Below, piece after piece: positions 18,297 to 32,603 of a DNA stretch of 64,000 nt. The translations under genes were made by a program, and so were the position numbers. Below the pieces are notes generated by a model. It saw only the letters and a program-made list of their open reading frames with translations. It had not been told where the DNA came from and did no database searches. Where the stretch lies: contig CAJNDS010002454.1 in the NCBI GenBank assembly GCA_905221605.1, positions 352,968 to 416,967 on the forward strand. Reading direction: 5' to 3'. Numbering within the stretch: the first letter of the stretch is position 1; each line of letters opens with the position of its first letter. This stretch comes from Symbiodinium natans (Eukaryota > Sar > Dinophyceae > Suessiales > Symbiodiniaceae).

Positions 18297-21200
18297 AGCG
18301 TGCTTACCTTAGATACAACTCGCTTCATGGTGCACGTGGAAGGTTTTGCTCCTGCAAAAGTTCTTGCGGAAGCTCAGCAGTTCCGTTGGAAGGCTTTGAT
18401 TCTAGTTGGCATCTACGCACACCCAAGACTTCAAACCCCTTCCGCCAAGCGAGCATGCGACAATCCTCCGTTGGCCAGAGTACCGGCGGCTGCTGCCGCT
18501 GCAACCCCACAAGTTGGCCCGGCGAGCACTGCGCGACGGTGGTCAGGGGTACTCTTGGCTCTCTGAGCCCTGGAATCCATAAGAGCCACACCCCTAGACC
18601 CTAAGACATCCTAAGACGTCCTATGACGTCTAAGACCTTAGTGCCCTTAAAGCCTTCAAAGCGCATGGTGCAGCCCGCGGCCTCGACACTCTGAGCCGCT
18701 CTTGAGGACGCTGGTTGACGATTAGAGTTTAGGGTCATCCTGGCAGCCCTCGTTTAGGGTTTCGCATTTAGGGGCGACGTGAAATTCAAGGGCTCCGAAC
18801 TGTAGCGTGTGGGTGTACCCGAGATGGGTTGGGTTTAGGTTCGGTGAGCCGGCCCTGCCAACGCCGAACCATCTTGGTGTAAAGCAGATATTGGTGTAAA
18901 GAGATGTCAGACAGGACCACTGGTCCCTTGGTGTCCCAGATCCTTGCAAAGGCTGCCGGTGGGGTCGCGAGTCCCCAAGCACCCTAAACCTCTCATCCAT
19001 CCGAGAGTTGTTGTAAACGTTCGGCGCTTGCATCTAGGTTAGTTGCATACCGCACTTAGAGGCTTAAGGGCTTTACTGTATACCTGAGATGCAAAGGGTA
19101 AGAAAATGCACACATGGCTCGCGCAAAGCCTGCGCAAGCACGGAGCAAGGTCAGGTTGCCGTGGCTAGTGGCCCACGTGGATGGCTTGCCTTCACCAGTT
19201 TCTTAGGGGGCGAGTCTTTGTCGTCAAGCCTGCGCCAAAGTTTACTCTCTTCGAATCTCTTGTAAAGTTGCCTGGTGTGTGCAAGAGGGCTTCAGGGCGA
19301 AGCGCAAGACATCCTAGCGGCAGGGCCATAGTTTGCAACGGCCCGCATCCAGCTGCTGTGTTATGGTCTCCTTCGCTGTAAAGCCATCGCTTTTTCAAGC
19401 TGCCCCATGCAGGGCTCTCTTGCAGGCAGCTGCAAGAGACCAAGTAAGCACAGTGAAGGGGATCATTTCTGGAATCCCTTATGTGCATCTGCTTTGGGTA
19501 TACAAGCCTTCGCACACCGCCAGCTGTCAGCAGTCTTGCACACTGAGTTATGCGCGTTTTCACTCTTCCAGGGCCCAGGCGATCTTGCAACGCTCTGCAA
19601 CCATGTGCACAACTAAACCCAACTCAAACACACGAGGCACTTGCAAAGCACTTCCAGTGAGCAACCGTGGCAGGGGCCTAAATGATTGCGACAGGGCGCA
19701 GTCATTTCCATCTGATTGCAAGGGGCCGCATGGGGTGCATTCCCAAGGGACGCTTTGGATTGGAATGATTGCCGTTCTGCTGAGGGGTCCCCACGGACAT
19801 GATTGCAAAGGGGGAGGGGGTTAAGCTTTCAGAGTGAGCCATGAGGGCAGCTGTCAACTGATCCAACCGGTCGCACGCGCACCGTTCATCCTACACTGCT
19901 TTCAAAGCCGATAGCTACCAGCTCTTTGCATGCTGGCTGGTATCCAAAGATGTAGCGTCCGTGGAGGCTGAGAGACGCTGCAAAATCAGCATGCTCAGAG
20001 ATGCCAGAAGTGGCTCAAGTGGCTCGGTTTTGCCGTCGAGGGTGTCGCACTTCGGGTGTCGCACTTCCTAACGCTACGCCGCACGCGGAAACAGAGTGGG
20101 AGCAGGCATGCCGCCAACAGCAGACTCCGCGCCCTCCGTTGAGAGCTCTGATGGCACCTTCTCGACCAGGATGGCCTTGTTCCCATGCCAGGGGAAGGCA
20201 GAATGCCAACTAGGCCAGCTTTAGTGAATAGGAATGTGAGTTCCTGGGCCTTTTTTGGGCTTTCTTAGGTTCAAGAGGCAAGTCAACTTAAGCAGTTCTA
20301 GTCACAGGGTTCGCACGCGACCAGGACAAAATCGGAGGCTCCGGCCCCTAAATTTGGTCGCTTAGATTTTTTGTCCTGAGAAATGTGGGGCTGCGCCTGC
20401 AGGATTTTATCCTGCGCATGGTGGTTTGCGAATCCAAAACCGCATTGCTGAACATGTCGCTCGCAGGGTCAGGCCTTCAGGATTTTATCCCAGTCGCGTG
20501 GCTGAGAAAAAGTCCCGCCTTTTGTCCGAGTGCAATGGTTCTACAGGGCTCAAGCCCACGGATTTTATTTTCTGCAATGGGGTCAGGCCCCGGGACTTGA
20601 TCCAGATAAATTCCCTGGGCATGACCCCTCCATGCATGTCCACCCTCGGTTCTAGACCTTCCGACGTCACTTCTATTTCGGTCCCTTGTGGCCCTGGGCG
20701 CAATCTTTTGCAACCAAAGACGCTGAAGCCATAGGGCTTTAGGAAGTTTAGGATTTAGTTCAGCTGTTCAACCTGAAGCCTTCATCAGGAGGTCCCACGC
20801 GAGGGCCCCGTAGCACTGGAGGCTCGGGCAAGCGCCTTCAGGGCGAAGCTTGGTCCGTGTATGTGCACATGGGCCTTCTTGGGAGCTTCGCTCCGTTGAG
20901 GGGTTTAGGGTTGAAGGTTTCGAGCACAACTTTGAAACTGAGCAGCCGGAAGACCTTCCGAATACGTGGCCGTGTCCTGAAGGCCAACGAACTCGGCACA
21001 CATGCTATTTGCTTGGAACGAACCCGAAAGCGCTACCTCCTCCAAGACACGGCGAGCTTGTCATTCGCAAGCGATACCTTCGTTCTTACAAGTGCCGACC
21101 CGCGTCACGCGAGAGGACCCCGTCTATCTGTGCTACAGGGCCACGGGGGGCTGTACAGACAAAGTTATCTGGGCAAATCTAGCCGGATGCAGACGTGGTT

Positions 21201-24200
21201 GCTTCAGCGCCCACTGCATGCGGCTTCGGCAGCGCTCATCGCGCAGACGTGCCGGACTGCCAGTCTAATCGGACCGCCTGAGTTTCCTGAATCTGGCATC
21301 TTGGGATCTTAGCTGAAGGAAATGACGCCTGTGATGTGGAGTGGATCGCTTTGTTTGGCTGGCGCGGGACAGGACCAATTTCTGGTTTGTGCACTGCACA
21401 TGCCTTTGCAGTCCTAAGCCCAAACTCCTATAGGGTGCTAGGCCCTAAACAGGGACCTAGTGGTCGTCCTTGCCAGTTGCACACCTGAACATCTTTCGGA
21501 TGGCAGTCTCCAGGCCCGAGCCAGGGAGACCATGGTCTGGCGACAGGTTGCGCCCGTTTGGCTGCTTTGCGGCCCTGGCCCTTCCCCCGGTCCTCGTGAC
21601 TCGTTGGCAGGCAGGGGTGCGATCAAGCCACAGCCAAAAACCGCAGATGGATCGACCAAAGCCTTGTAAACTAGCCGTGGGGCCCATGCTTCGTTCGTGC
21701 TCTTGAGTTTGTGGAACAAAGAATGATACCCCGACGTGCTGCTTTGCAGATGGCAGGAAAAGACATGAACACGAGAGCCTGGCACTTACGTTACGGCACC
21801 TGCTCTATCCGAGTCCTTCCTAAGCATCCTAACTAAGCCTAAGCGGCCTGCATCCTCGTTCACTCGTGGATGCGTCTCTGAACATCCACCTCAGTGCGAT
21901 GGCCGGAAAGATGTGATTTGGAGCAGAGTTCTCATGAAGAGTACCCTAAACCCTAGAGCACACTAAACCCTGAACCCCCAAGATGACCAGAGCATGAGGC
22001 AATGTGCAGGTTTGCGCCTCTAGGAGATTCTCCTGTCGTGCCACGATGTCGGGCAACACACGCGGCCGTGCGTGACGACATGCTGACATGCCTACGGCTC
22101 TTGTGTGAGCAAAGCGATGACGGATGTGTTCCAAGGTCACGAAGTGTGCCTTCTTGCCGGCATTCGCGACTGTACGGTGGTGCCAAGCATCACCCAACTC
22201 TCTGCCCGTTGCAGCATGCCTGTCGCAGAAGAGGCACAGTGTGACCTGGCCACCAGTATGATGCCAGCAGGTTCTTCCCAGAACTTGCAGAAACTCCACT
22301 TTGGAAGGTCTCCGTAAGGCTGCAGGCTTTCAGGATGTCCTTGAGGGCCAGCCAGGATTCCCCGATGATCTTGCAAACCTAAACGCAGGGCTGGAGCAGA
22401 TTGCGCCTTAGGACTACAGGAGCTGAGTTGCGGAACCGGGGTACAATGTGGTACCTGGTGGAAGTTGCCTCCATGCATCCATCAGCACAGAGGCACTGTT
22501 TCTGCAAGCTTTGGCTCGTTCAAGCCGACTTCGATAAGTGTCTTGCTGGGTACAGTAGGCAGCCTGCTCCAGGTATTCCAAGTACCACCCAATACTGCGT
22601 GCAGGCTGTCTTCCTGTGCTGGAAGGGCCTGGCCCTCAGCAGGCCCGATCTGTGATGGGATGTACATGCTACAAGAACCCCTCCAAGATTCTGCCCTAAG
22701 CACCTACGGTCAAAGGCCCCTGTCTCCGCGATGAAGGGTAGTTGTGGTGGCCTAGGCAAGGTATAACCTTTGAAGTGTAGGGCCCAAGCACCCCAACCCG
22801 CGGGCACGGGTTTGCATGCGACAAAACCTGATTTCGCTGTAAACTCTGCATCGTCTACACTCCAGTGCCTCTCGCCATCTTGGGGTTCAGGAGGCTTGGG
22901 GCAGGGTTTATAGGGTTCAGGGATTAGATGTGGCGGTGTTCTCACAGGGCGGCGACGAAAGACGACACCGACGAAAGACGACACCGCGTGTGCGTATGGG
23001 GCCGCCAGTTGCCAACACCGAGGTCATGAGTCATGGATGAGGTGCCGAGCCAGTAAGAGTGCCAACGGGAAAGCCGGGGTGAGAAGGAGGGGAATGCTCA
23101 AGACTCCCAACACCCTGAACCGCCGCCACAGCTTCACACCAAAGAAGCATGAGCGGGGTGCACTAAGGCTTTTGAGCACATACAGATTCGCGCGACTGTG
23201 CCAAAAGCTCCGTGGTGTTTCCCTTGTTGCCGCCGGTCGGCTTGCTGTTCATCGTGCAGCCTCTCCCCTATGGGGCCCTAACCTGAGGGTACCCGACTTA
23301 CCAGTCCGTAGGTTTCGGGACCAGTTGGCTGCCTTGAGTCTGGACATCCCCGTCTGTGCCAAAGAAAAGTCGACGGAGTTCCTCCGGCCCATACCATGGC
23401 CACCCTTCAGGCCATGTGGTGCAAAGGCGCTTTCTTTGCGAACTGGCCTTTCTGATGCCGCCCCTTGGCGACTTGCTCAGAGGTGCGCATGTGAATGATC
23501 GCGGCTTGAAGAACCAAGGGCCAACCTCATCGACCATGCCGAATCCAGACTCGGGTGCCCCATGATGTGCCCCTAAACACTTGAGCCTGTAGCCTTCAGC
23601 TCCTGCACCCTCAGCCGCCTTAACCCCCGTTCCTTGCAACAAAAAGCCGCTCGACGCCCTGTGGACCTTATCTCCCTTCGGCACAGCGACGTGAGCCTGT
23701 GAACTAGACCTCTCCTCGCTTGAACACGTAGTCGAGCTGCCACCACGCCCTTGTGAGTTTTAAGGTTTGAGAGGGCTTAGGACCCCAAAGCCCACAAAAA
23801 CTTCCAAGGGCATCTTCAACAGGCACAGCTGAGCCCATGTAGAAGCTGCAGGGCGCTGACTCTTTGACAGTTGGAGTGCTCGACCTCCTTGGCTTTGAAG
23901 TGGTATACCCACCGAGATTTCGGGTTTGAAGCCTGCACCCCACCTACCCCCCACCCCCTCAGCGAGTTTTGGGGGGCCAAGCCTAGCCCCCAACCTACCC
24001 ATGGCTCAGAGGCCTGGTGTCACCGCAGTTTGGGGTGTAGAACTTCCGGCGTCAGTCATATCAGAATGAGAAGAATGAGAAAAGATTCGGAGAGAGCCCT
24101 CAAGCCTTGAGCTCGAACTCTTTCCTGAAGCCACTGAAGGCCCAGCCACTGAAGGCCCGAACTTTGAAGAAGTGAAGATGGGATGATGGGAGGCCGGAGG

Positions 24201-27200
24201 AGGGGACGGATCTCGGAATATTACTTTGGCCTGGCCATGGGCAAATTTGACACCTCTGCGCCCAGAGGTGAAACTCTCGTCCGCCTTGTTTCCATGGGCT
24301 CCAGGGGGCTCGAGTCTCACTTCCTCTGGTGCATCCCAGCGGGTGCCATGGTGAGGTCCACTGGCCGCTTACCACGCAACTAGGGCATCAATACCTCCCT
24401 TTCTCTGTCGCTCAGGCGGATGCAGAGACAGTGACTGGGTGGCCACTGCTTGAAGGACCTCACTGGTGTGGAATACTGCTAGGCAAGCCGGATGGCTACA
24501 GCGGACGATGCGCCCAAAAGTCTTCCACTCCCTGAGCTCTTCCTTCCTTGTCCGAGGCTCTTTAGATCGCTTGGAGCCCAAAGCGCAAGGTGGCTGACCT
24601 TGAGAGGTGCCGCCCAGGCTTGAGCTGATCTCAGGCTTGGCCAATCGAGGGGTGGCCGCTGTCAGAAACCGCCATGGAAGAGACCATCCAAAGCGAGCGT
24701 TCTTTTCCCTATAAAGCCTAAACCCCGTTTCTCACAATCCTTAGGAAGCCTTAAACCCATGAGCAAAGTAAGCCCTCAAGCAACAAGCCCTTAAGAACCC
24801 ACAAGGTCAAGGACCTCAAGTGTTAATGGCCTTTAAGGGAAATGTCCGGGCAGTCGCCCGGCCATCAAGCGCTCATTGGGATGCTGGCCACTGTTAGGGC
24901 AGGCGCTTGGGGGTGTCGGCGTTTTCGGGCGTAGGGGTTTTGGGTCTGTGGGGTTCTATAGAGGGTTTCAGGGTGTGGGGGTCACAGCCGATGTAGAGTG
25001 CGCCGAGCCCTGGAGGGTGTTGGATTGCGTGACTTGGCAGGGTGGCTTGGTCTTTCCGTGCCGCTGGATGAAAATGCCCTGAGTCCCAACCCTAAACCCC
25101 ACCTGTTGGTGAATGTCACCATGGACCGATGTGCGCCCGGGCTTTCTTGTTCCCGATTGTGCGCTGTGCCGACTCACCTTGCATACCTGAGGACGTGTTG
25201 CACTTGTCCTGCTGCCACCCCTGCTATGCTCTGCTCTACTGCCGAAATGCAAATGGTCCATGAGACTGTGAGCGACCGGTGTTAGTCGCCTCCAGGGCAT
25301 ATACCTTCTCCTGTTGCAAGAGCGATGCTGTCGCTAGCAGGAACAAAAAAGAAGTCAGAATTGGGTCTTGTTGTGGAACATCAATGAGAGCAGGTTCTGG
25401 TGTCTTGGCCTTCCAAACAAATCCGCCCCCTGCTTTCGTTTGGTGAGAGGTGGGCTTGCACATCTGCGACACATGTGCGTTGCAGAGCATTGTCCGGTTT
25501 GGCAGCCGAGCTCATTCACATTGCAGGTTCAAGAGCACTTGTGGGGCTAGATGAGTCGTGCTTCGCCCCTCCTGGGTGATCTAGCGCTCTCACCCGGTCT
25601 TAGTCGCACTGTAGAGCACAAGCCGTCTGCCCAAGAGAGTCGAGGAACTTCTTCATAGTTGCAGAGGCCGGTGACCGCGGCAACTCTCTGCAGCTCAGAG
25701 GGGATCGGCTGTATTCGCTCCGCTCTTCACTGCATCGCCTGAGCCACACAAATGGGTCCCAGGCAACCTGCCACAAAGGCCGCCGCCTTTAGCCGGAGCT
25801 CGGCAGGGTCAAATGCAAACCCCGGTTGCGAGAGCACGCATGCCTGCACGCATGCCTGCACGACAAGGGCTGAGAATGCAACAGGCGCGGCCGGAGGTGC
25901 TGCATAGCGCTGCCGGATCGAAGGCTCTTCGACGTCTTTGTGTTCTGAGCCCTTGAAGCATGCAAGCATGACAGCTTAGCCCTGGCTGCTGTCGCACGCA
26001 ACCTGCACTTTCCGTGCAAAGCTCAGGACTTTACAGGCTGGCCTGTCGTGCCCTGCTGCTGTGGAGAAGTCGACATCGAATGAGTTCCGATGCGCCTTTT
26101 GTATCCTTCACTTCTCTTCTATGGGGAGCGAGCAGCCCAGAAGCCGTTCGGAGGCTTCAGAACCTATGAAGGCATTCAGCCCAAAGCTGTGAGGCCATAA
26201 AGACCCTTGCGGTGGCTACTCGGTGTTGAGATGTGCGGCCCGGTTTCTGCAACCTCAGAGTCCCCAAGCTGCTTTGCGTCAGGTGGAGCGCGTAGCCTGG
26301 AATCTTTTTGAGTGGTTTCGGGTTTGGGGTCCAGGGCTCAGGGAGCTTCAGTTTAGAGCCCAGCTTAAGCTCATACATCCTCGTGCGTGCGGGAAGGGGG
26401 GCCGGACAGCAATAGAAAAATCCAAGGCCGCGTGCAAGCGCCTCACCGCGTCCTGCTTGAGGTGCCAGTCTTAGGCAGTTGGAAGAGAGCACTGCGACAC
26501 TCCCCACCAGAGTCTTGTGACAGCTGTTGATCTCAGGGCCAAGACTGTCTGAGAGTTTCAGCGCCCCCTGATCTTTACATGCCCGAAGCCCTAACCTCGA
26601 GGCTTGCTCTCCGATGCAAAGCTACATGGGTACCGGGTAAGCATATCTGTGAAGCGACAGCCGTCGGAGGCAAAAAAGCAGCAAGGTTGCAACTTCCTTT
26701 GGCTCAGTTGTTGGAAAAAAGTGCGACAGTTGACAGCTGCGGTTTCTTCCATTCACCACTACTGATGTGAAATGGACCTCCATGGAGCTCCTCCTCGGCA
26801 CTTGTCGGGCCAGAGGTCTTTTCCTGCGCGAAGTTGCCACATCCACTGCACGGTTTCACGGTGTGCGATTCTCAGTTCGTGCGCCATGCTCTTGCCCGCG
26901 CCGGTTCAGTGTTCAAGGCAAATGCTTGCTTCGTACTGCAATCCACAGCTAACATCTCTCCCGGCTACAAAAGCCTTTTGTGGCAGTTAATCTTCGGCAA
27001 TTGCGGATTTGCGCTGCCTCTGGGGTCCCTGCGGGGTACGTGCTGGAACTCGATGGGAAGTGCGAGAAATGCCTTTGGCCTGTTCCAGCCCCCCTTACCC
27101 CTCATCATGAAAAATTACAAGGACAATCTGCGATCAAAAGGGACAACCAGCCTTGAGAGCTCCAAAGAGTATTGTCGGGCCATGTGCAACCTTTGCCGCG

Positions 27201-28922
27201 CGACCGAGCCGGTTCGGGATGTTGGGCAGAGTAGGGTGAAGGTGTTTGGGGTCCTTAGGGTTCCACGGGTTTATGGGGTTTAGGGCATGCTTCCGACTTT
27301 GGGTCGTTTCGACGATGACTCGGTTGAACCGTGGGTGGACCTGAGGAGGAAGCCCTATATTTTGTGTGAGAGCTTGCCCAGAAGCTCTTGCGTGCAGCCG
27401 CTGGGAGACAAGAATGCAGCCGGCCTAAACTGCAAACTCCAAGTACCTTAAACCCCCAAACCCTCTGACTTAAACTGCCCTGTCGTCCGAGGGCTCGGCG
27501 CATGTCGTGTGCTTGCCTGCCGGCCCCAGGGGCCTGTGAACTGTGCGACCCGTATGCGGCCTCGGGGTATTGCTTTGATTGCTTTCAGGGTGGAGCTGAG
27601 GCTCAATAGGGTTTGCAGGACTTCCAGGGCTTGTAGGGTTTTTTTAGGGCTTGGGGTCTCAAGCTTCAGAAGTCATAGAGCCCCGGCTCCCAGGGCGGGA
27701 CATGGCAAGTGTATGCCGCAGATCATGGAGAAGTCACTTGTAGCCCTTTCTGCTCCAAGCTTGCTGCAGGAGAGCCAAGGCGCCGCGGTCGAATTGCATA
27801 CTGCCTCCTTGGGGTTCTTTGGGGAGGTCATGGTTGAATTGTAGGAACGCAGTGTTCATGGCAGCAGGTAGTACTTCCTGTACCTTGTACACTGATGAGC
27901 ATGTTGCCAAAAGAAAGCGTGCAATTTACTCGGTGACTGGGAAGCTGGAAGCGGAGTTCTCTCGTCCGAAGGTGGCCGCCCATGTAGCGAGCGTTCGGAG
28001 TAACGTTCACAGGCACGCATGACTCGGAGGACCCTTACAAAGCAGCTTCCGCTGCAAAGCTTGCGGGAACGGCGCTATTCACATCTGACATTACGAGGGA
28101 CCCTCTTCCACGATCCTCGAAGTCACCGACTCGGGGTTTTAACGACCTGATGATCATTATGGCGTTTGTATCGACTGGCGTGTCGCTCCAGCCCTTCCTG
28201 ACTCGCCCCAGGTGCTCGTGTTGACTCTTGACTGTCTCATCCCGCTCGGCTACCCTTGCTTCCCGGTATGTCGAGCCCTTCCAGACTGCAGATCTGAAAA
28301 AGTCTATAGGCCTTTCCCGAGCCATAAGTTGAAGACGGCTGATTATTTGGGTGAAAAAAAGTGGGTTTCCAGTTGGGTTTAGGGCGCTCGAAACGAGCGC
28401 CTCCATGACGACCCGGGAGTGCTTGGCCTCGGCTGTCCGAGCTCGAAGCGGTCGGCTTGGGCCCCATAGGCCCCATAGAGCCCGACGCTGCAACTCCTCG
28501 GGATTCCACAGAATGCGAAGGCCCGAGCCCCTAAACCTTGGGCTCACAAGCCCCCACTTCCTAAACAGTACATTGTCGAAGCCCTCGAGGCCTCAAGCCT
28601 TGGGCTGTGAGCTTGCAGGAAGGCTCGAGGAAAGGGCTATTGAGGAGAAGCTGCAGTGTAGGGTTTTGCGGCCTTAGCAAGACGAACGGTAAAGAATATC
28701 AGGGTTAGGGTTTGGCTGTTCATAAATGATAGTCCTAAATCCAAAAGCACTGCCAAGAAGCCCCGGCGCTGCTTCGCAACAAGGAAGGCGCCCAAGCGAT
28801 CGAGAGAGAGAGGACCCCCCCCCCCAAAAGAAAGCATACCTAAGCCGCGTAACAGAAACTCAGCGGTGGGGTCGAGGGCCTGCGCCCGATGCTTGGCAAG
28901 GATGTCGACGATGCCTGATTGC
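18297..28922. other. 10.6 kb without a supported gene
   Basis: Isolated CCCTAAA-like fragments, a 17-bp duplication at about 22952-22986, and many overlapping open frames up to about 150 codons on both strands with no recognisable domain. Single exons of spliced genes may be hidden here. For example, minus 28035-28547 has fair composition (RPIDFFRSAVWKGSTYREAR) but only a GTG start. Confidence 0.4.
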
Positions 28923-29836
28923 CCGGCTTTGAAAGCATACACGCTTCCCAGTTTTTCTTGGACGAAGCCTCGGTAGCCTGATTTTCGCACCTCGTTGACG
29001 CGTCATTCGGAGCTTCAAAGCACCCTGAGACACCACGCACTGAAGCGCTGCGCGCTCAATCTGGAGGCGAGTGACGTGGGCCCTTACGCCTGGGGATTCT
29101 GGGGGCCAGAAAAGCCAGGATTTAGGGAATTTAGGATTCGGTGCCTCGTGCTGACTCATCTGAGGGACACGTGTGCAAGAAGTGCAGGAAGCTTGCCGAT
29201 TCAAGGCATTCAAGGTCCGCAGGTGCTGTCGGCAGCATGCCCAGGGCAGCCATCATTCCGAACCTCTGTCTCGCTTTCTCGATGTCGCGAGTGCTCGGAG
29301 CTTCTGGCTCAGAGCCCCAGCGCCGTGCTGCACATGTTGGCCGCCACTGGCGAAGAGCTTCCTCTTGTATGTTCTTTGATAACATGCCAAAGAGCCACAA
29401 AGGCCTGAGTTCAAACTGCTCCAGCCAACAGAGTCATTTGAGAGTCTGGAGGTTCCGGCAGATGCCCAACAGCTGCTTTTTGGCATACTCTCTGCACGGC
29501 AGCACGGCATCCCTTTGTGGCGATCAGTGTCAGAGCTTTGAGTTTGAGTTTCTCGCCCCGTGGTTTCGTCAGGCCAATGTGATCATCACTTGGGCACCTT
29601 TGTTCCAGCTGGAATCAGCCCGAATCGCGATCCAACTACGCCCTAAAAGCCCTCCTGGCACTGCGCCCGCGCAGGCCTGTGGCAAAGCGCGCCCGGCCCT
29701 GTGCAGCGCAGTGGGCTGCGACGAAGGTCTTGTTAAGGGCAACGGATGGTGCATACACTGGGTAGAGTCCTGCAGGTAGACCAGGCGCAGTGTCGCAGCA
29801 TCCCCGCTTGTGCTTTGAAGTCAACTCGCAAGGTCT
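28923..29836. repeat. 914-bp direct duplication, copy A
   Basis: Starts ccggctttgaaagcat and ends cgcaaggtct. Copy B begins 1063 bp downstream. Only one difference was noticed in 914 bp (c at 29345, a at 30408), so the duplication is very recent or maintained by gene conversion. A plus frame (29141-29779, GTG start) is open but shows no known domain. Confidence 0.95.
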
Positions 29837-29985
29837 CAGTCTGTCCTCTGACGTGTTAAGAGCATCACTGGTTCTGCTCCTCGGAACTAATTATTACCTC
29901 TGCGGAGAGTCATGGATCTCTCTCTGCAGTTTCTTTGCTCTGCCGCTTCGGTTCACGGATTAAGCGGCAACTCCTCAGCCTCCCT
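29837..29985. other. 149-bp spacer between duplicate copies
   Basis: Unique sequence separating the two 914-bp copies; no ORF or repeat seen. Confidence 0.8.
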
Positions 29986-30899
29986 CCGGCTTTGAAAGCA
30001 TACACGCTTCCCAGTTTTTCTTGGACGAAGCCTCGGTAGCCTGATTTTCGCACCTCGTTGACGCGTCATTCGGAGCTTCAAAGCACCCTGAGACACCACG
30101 CACTGAAGCGCTGCGCGCTCAATCTGGAGGCGAGTGACGTGGGCCCTTACGCCTGGGGATTCTGGGGGCCAGAAAAGCCAGGATTTAGGGAATTTAGGAT
30201 TCGGTGCCTCGTGCTGACTCATCTGAGGGACACGTGTGCAAGAAGTGCAGGAAGCTTGCCGATTCAAGGCATTCAAGGTCCGCAGGTGCTGTCGGCAGCA
30301 TGCCCAGGGCAGCCATCATTCCGAACCTCTGTCTCGCTTTCTCGATGTCGCGAGTGCTCGGAGCTTCTGGCTCAGAGCCCCAGCGCCGTGCTGCACATGT
30401 TGGCCGCAACTGGCGAAGAGCTTCCTCTTGTATGTTCTTTGATAACATGCCAAAGAGCCACAAAGGCCTGAGTTCAAACTGCTCCAGCCAACAGAGTCAT
30501 TTGAGAGTCTGGAGGTTCCGGCAGATGCCCAACAGCTGCTTTTTGGCATACTCTCTGCACGGCAGCACGGCATCCCTTTGTGGCGATCAGTGTCAGAGCT
30601 TTGAGTTTGAGTTTCTCGCCCCGTGGTTTCGTCAGGCCAATGTGATCATCACTTGGGCACCTTTGTTCCAGCTGGAATCAGCCCGAATCGCGATCCAACT
30701 ACGCCCTAAAAGCCCTCCTGGCACTGCGCCCGCGCAGGCCTGTGGCAAAGCGCGCCCGGCCCTGTGCAGCGCAGTGGGCTGCGACGAAGGTCTTGTTAAG
30801 GGCAACGGATGGTGCATACACTGGGTAGAGTCCTGCAGGTAGACCAGGCGCAGTGTCGCAGCATCCCCGCTTGTGCTTTGAAGTCAACTCGCAAGGTCT
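29986..30899. repeat. 914-bp direct duplication, copy B
   Basis: Near-identical second copy of 28923-29836 in the same orientation. Confidence 0.95.
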
Positions 30900-32557
30900 G
30901 TACCACCTTACCCATTAAGCTGCATGCTCGCACTGCCTGGCAGCGCTTCCATCAGGGTGCTTGCCGTGTGCCCCGCTTTGTTCAGAGGCTCCCTCGGCCT
31001 TGTCATCTTCATGCCTCAGGGTCCCGAAAGCCCAGAATCCACATTCCGGGCCGCACGTTGAAATCTGTCAAATGAAAGTCGACGCCTCGGCATGACATCC
31101 GCGGCTTCAACTTCCATGCTGGCAGTCGGAGGCCCTGTATGGTGTGGGGGTTTTGGGTTTAGGGGCATCCTTGTGGAGAGTTTTGCTCAAAACAGAAGCT
31201 TCAGCCCATCACCCCAAATTGTTGTTCCCAACAGTGCAGCACGATAGGGGTCACTTGCTCGATGTCATTCACAGTTGGTAGGACTAGCTAAGATAGAGCG
31301 TCTGCTTGAGTTTGTCAAGTCGTCAGGGTCGTTATGATGTTTCCACGAAGAAATCTTTGGAGGCTTTGCATATATGACTCACGACGGCATGCACTCCCGA
31401 TTGTCGGCTTAATGTGTGGGAAGTTACAACGGCCCTAAACTTCCCAAACCCTAAACCCAACTTACACAAGCGACGCACAGGCGCGCGCAGTCGTCACAGC
31501 ACTGCACGTGGCTTCTTCGTGCTTTGTCGCAAGCGCGGCCCCCACTACATCGACAAGGCAGGGGCCCGAACTTTCAGGTACCTATATGGGGGTTTAGGAC
31601 AATAGGGGACCCCTAATCTAGACCCCCAAATAGCACTTAGGATTCCCTTCTCATGAGGATCCCAATACGGTACCCCCAATATCGTAAACCCTCATATTCG
31701 CAATTCGGACCCTGAAATTTTTGAGTGCCCAAAACGGGGCCATGGTGATAAACCCCGATTGACAGAGAGTGCTGGGCTTTGTGTCAGCTTGCCAGGTGCT
31801 CGTGATCATTGTTTGGGCTTCAGGTCTTATGTACTTAGCTTTCACAGGATTACCCAACAGAAAACGTTTCAGTAAAAGTGCAATGTTTGAAGCTTGCTGG
31901 TATCTGAAGACGAAGATTGGAGGTTGAAGATTGCAGAGCAAATTTTTGTTGTTTTCTTCCCCGTGTGGGGTTGTCAGGTTTCAAGTCAACCATTCTCCTC
32001 GCCTCCTCACCCAGTGATCTAGCCGGTCTTCTGGCCTTTTCCGTGGAGGGGTCAGGGGGTTCAGTGCCGAACCGTATAAACGAAGAACCCTGGAAAACCT
32101 TCTTGGCCTAAATATGAACCCAAAGGGCTACAATCTGATAAGCCCTATGTGAGCCACCAGAAGCTCAGAGCCACGACCAGAGGCCTTGGTCTTGGACGCG
32201 GCCCTTGTCAATCATCAGGACAGACAGGGCTTGTGAAGGCCACGAGCCTACCCTTTTCCATGTTTTCCGTGGTTGCTGCGGGAGTATTGGTTGGTGCCAC
32301 TTTCCACTACAGTCACTACCATTTCAGCTACTTCAGGCGATTTTTGGATTTTGGGTTTGGGGGTTTGGTCGAACCCAAATGTGAAACACGCAGTAAAGAG
32401 AAGCCGCGATGCACCGACGTGATCCTTGAAGCTCTGATGCAGCGTCTGAAGCCCAAACCCTAAACCCCATTGGCCTACGTACGCACTGCCCTAAACCCTA
32501 AACCCTAAACGCTAAACCCGAAACCCGAAACCCTAAACCCTAACTCCCAGTGCCCAG
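30900..32557. other. mostly unassigned; foldback at about 31585-31630
   Basis: A short palindromic stretch near 31585-31630 (gggggtttag ... ctagaccccc around a palindromic taggggacccta core). The plus ORF 32149-32463 has fair composition near its end (DVILEALMQRLK) but no domain. CCCTAAA units begin at about 32491. Confidence 0.4.
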
Positions 32558-32603
32558 GAGCCCGGGAGCTTGGAGATGTTCGTGGACGCGAAAGCCGCGG
32601 ACG
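32558..32603 (+). CDS. exon-like micro-exon
   Basis: Acceptor gcccAG, donor GT at 32604. Reads EPGSLEMFVDAKAAD; the same frame hits a stop directly after the donor. Lies between CCCTAAA arrays. Confidence 0.4.

Noticed and set aside
20001-20040. Possible relic of the dinoflagellate spliced leader (tggctcaag near 20010)
   Set aside because: Only the last nine bases match; the preceding bases differ from the leader sequence.
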